A stretch of 6,490 nt of DNA, from assembly GCA_003156695.1 (NCBI GenBank), contig PMHN01000042.1, positions 16,129 to 22,618 on the forward strand. The letters run 5' to 3'. The stretch comes from Gammaproteobacteria bacterium (GTDB lineage Bacteria > Pseudomonadota > Gammaproteobacteria > Steroidobacterales > Steroidobacteraceae). A program made the position numbers and the translations under genes. Positions within the stretch are counted from its first letter, which is position 1, and the number at the start of each line of letters is the position of its first letter. The notes beneath the pieces are model-generated. The model was not told the origin of the DNA. It searched no databases and saw only the letters and a list, made by a program, of their open reading frames with translations. Below, piece by piece: positions 5,538 through 6,490 of this stretch.

Positions 5538-6490
5538 ATGAACGGGTATGACTACGTTATCGTCGGGGCGGGCGCGGCCGGGTGCGTGCTCGCCAACCGC
5601 CTGACAGCCGACGGACGCCTGCGGGTGCTCCTGCTCGAGGCTGGCGGCTCAGATCGTTCGCCGTGGCTGCGGGTGCCGATCGGCTACGCCCGCACCTTCA
5701 ACGACCCGCGTTACAACTGGATGTACGAGGCGGACGGCGACCCCGGGCTCGACAACCGCCGCTCGTTCTGGCCGCGCGGCAAGGTGCTGGGCGGCTCCAC
5801 CTCGATCAACGCCATGGTGTTCGTGCGCGGGCAGCCCGCTGACTTCGACGACTGGCGCGCCGCCGGCAACCCGGGCTGGTCGTATGAGGAGGTGCTGCCC
5901 TACTTCCGCAAGCTCGAGGACCACGTCCTCGGGGCGTCCGAGTTTCACGGCGCCGGCGGACCGGTGCATGTCAGCGACCCGAGCGCCAGCGTGCACCCGC
6001 TGTGCAACACGTTCATTGCGGCCTGCGGCACGCTCGGCATCTCGCACACGCGCGACTTCAACGGCGCGCAGGCCGAGGGCGCCGGCGTGTGGCAGGTGAC
6101 CATCAGGGATGGCGTGCGGGTCTCGAGTGCCAGCGCCTACCTGCGGCCGGCGATGCGGCGCGCGAACCTGGAGGTGCGCCTGCACGCGCAGGCGGTGCGT
6201 GTACTGTTTGAAGGCACGCGCGCCAGCGGCCTCGAGTACCTCCAGGGCGGCACGCGGCAGGTGGTGCAGGCGCGCCGCGAGGTGCTGCTCGCGGCCGGCG
6301 CCATCAACTCTCCGCAGCTCCTCGAGCTTTCGGGCATCGGCGACGGTGCACTGCTGCGGCGCTTCGATATCCCCGTCGTGGTGGACAGCCCGGCGGTCGG
6401 GCGCGGACTGCAGGATCACCTCGCGCTGTCGTATTTCTACCGCTCGCGCGTGCCGACCCTGAACGATGAACTGGCACCGTGGTACGGCAA
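5538..6490 (+). CDS. GMC-family FAD oxidoreductase (choline dehydrogenase-like), 3' end beyond window
   Basis: FAD-dependent oxidation of an alcohol to an aldehyde; bacterial members pass electrons to the respiratory chain. Seen: 317 codons plus 2 nt before the window ends; full family members have about 530-560 residues, so the substrate domain and catalytic His are missing here. The FAD dinucleotide motif GAGAAG lies at residues 10-15 with ribose-binding E34 in LLLEAGG. GMC signature 1 is GKVLGGSTSINAM at 81-93, and signature 2 is GAINSPQLLELSGIG at 254-268. Other GMC hallmarks are NWMYEADGDPGLDNRR (60-75) and VGRGLQDHLA. The ATG at 5538 is chosen because the FAD motif follows at the normal distance; it has no clear ribosome-binding site. 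BetA (choline dehydrogenase) is a fair relative, but so are general alcohol dehydrogenases of the AlkJ type, so the substrate is open. With the aldehyde dehydrogenase it could form a two-step alcohol-to-acid oxidation (inference). Confidence 0.92.
   Translation, partial: MNGYDYVIVGAGAAGCVLANRLTADGRLRVLLLEAGGSDRSPWLRVPIGYARTFNDPRYNWMYEADGDPGLDNRRSFWPRGKVLGGSTSINAMVFVRGQPADFDDWRAAGNPGWSYEEVLPYFRKLEDHVLGASEFHGAGGPVHVSDPSASVHPLCNTFIAACGTLGISHTRDFNGAQAEGAGVWQVTIRDGVRVSSASAYLRPAMRRANLEVRLHAQAVRVLFEGTRASGLEYLQGGTRQVVQARREVLLAAGAINSPQLLELSGIGDGALLRRFDIPVVVDSPAVGRGLQDHLALSYFYRSRVPTLNDELAPWYG

Noticed and set aside
4360..5541. Plus-strand open frame of 393 codons opposite the enolase-family gene, ending over the GMC start codon
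   Set aside because: Its length tracks the real gene on the minus strand and the protein is His/Arg/Val-rich with no domain; a by-product of GC-rich codon structure.
5649..6419. Minus-strand open frame of 256 codons inside the GMC gene
   Set aside because: It lies fully within the unmistakable GMC reading frame and shows no family resemblance.

Overview
This is a GC-rich window that is almost fully coding. Base composition, codon use and protein families fit a high-GC proteobacterium (inferred; no phylogenetic marker gene is present). It holds five metabolic enzyme genes and no RNA gene, mobile element or CRISPR array that I can support.

Layout: (1) positions 16-1167, minus strand, a homocysteine S-methyltransferase of the betaine-homocysteine methyltransferase (BHMT) type with an unusual basic N-terminal tail. 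(2) 1168-1480, a divergent control region of about 310 bp with one plausible promoter element for the minus-strand gene and several inverted repeats in the leader of the plus-strand genes. (3) 1481-3016, plus strand, a PuuC-like NAD-dependent aldehyde dehydrogenase. (4) 3013-4317, plus strand, overlapping the previous gene by 4 bp, a Rieske oxygenase of the glycine-betaine/stachydrine demethylase type. (5) 4330-5517, minus strand, convergent with the Rieske gene across a 12-bp gap, an enolase-superfamily (mandelate racemase / sugar-acid dehydratase-like) protein. (6) 5538 to the window end, plus strand, a GMC-family FAD alcohol dehydrogenase (choline dehydrogenase-like), cut by the window edge and divergent from the enolase gene with only 20 bp between start codons.

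How they may work together (inference): a GMC alcohol dehydrogenase, an aldehyde dehydrogenase, a quaternary-ammonium-type Rieske demethylase and a BHMT-like methyltransferase are the activities expected for breaking down a choline-, betaine- or other methylated onium-type compound: alcohol to aldehyde to acid, then oxidative N-demethylation, with one methyl group optionally passed to homocysteine. The enolase-superfamily protein does not belong to the textbook choline route, so the substrate may be a more complex betaine or hydroxy-acid. The Rieske reductase partner is not in the window.

Most notable: the enolase-family protein lacks the usual first metal-ligand Asp and the Asp of the His-Asp dyad; the Rieske protein has a shortened H-x3-H iron motif; the methyltransferase carries a histone-like Lys/Ala tail; the aldehyde dehydrogenase leader can form two mutually exclusive hairpins, one covering its ribosome-binding site; and the enolase/GMC pair leaves no room for ordinary promoters.
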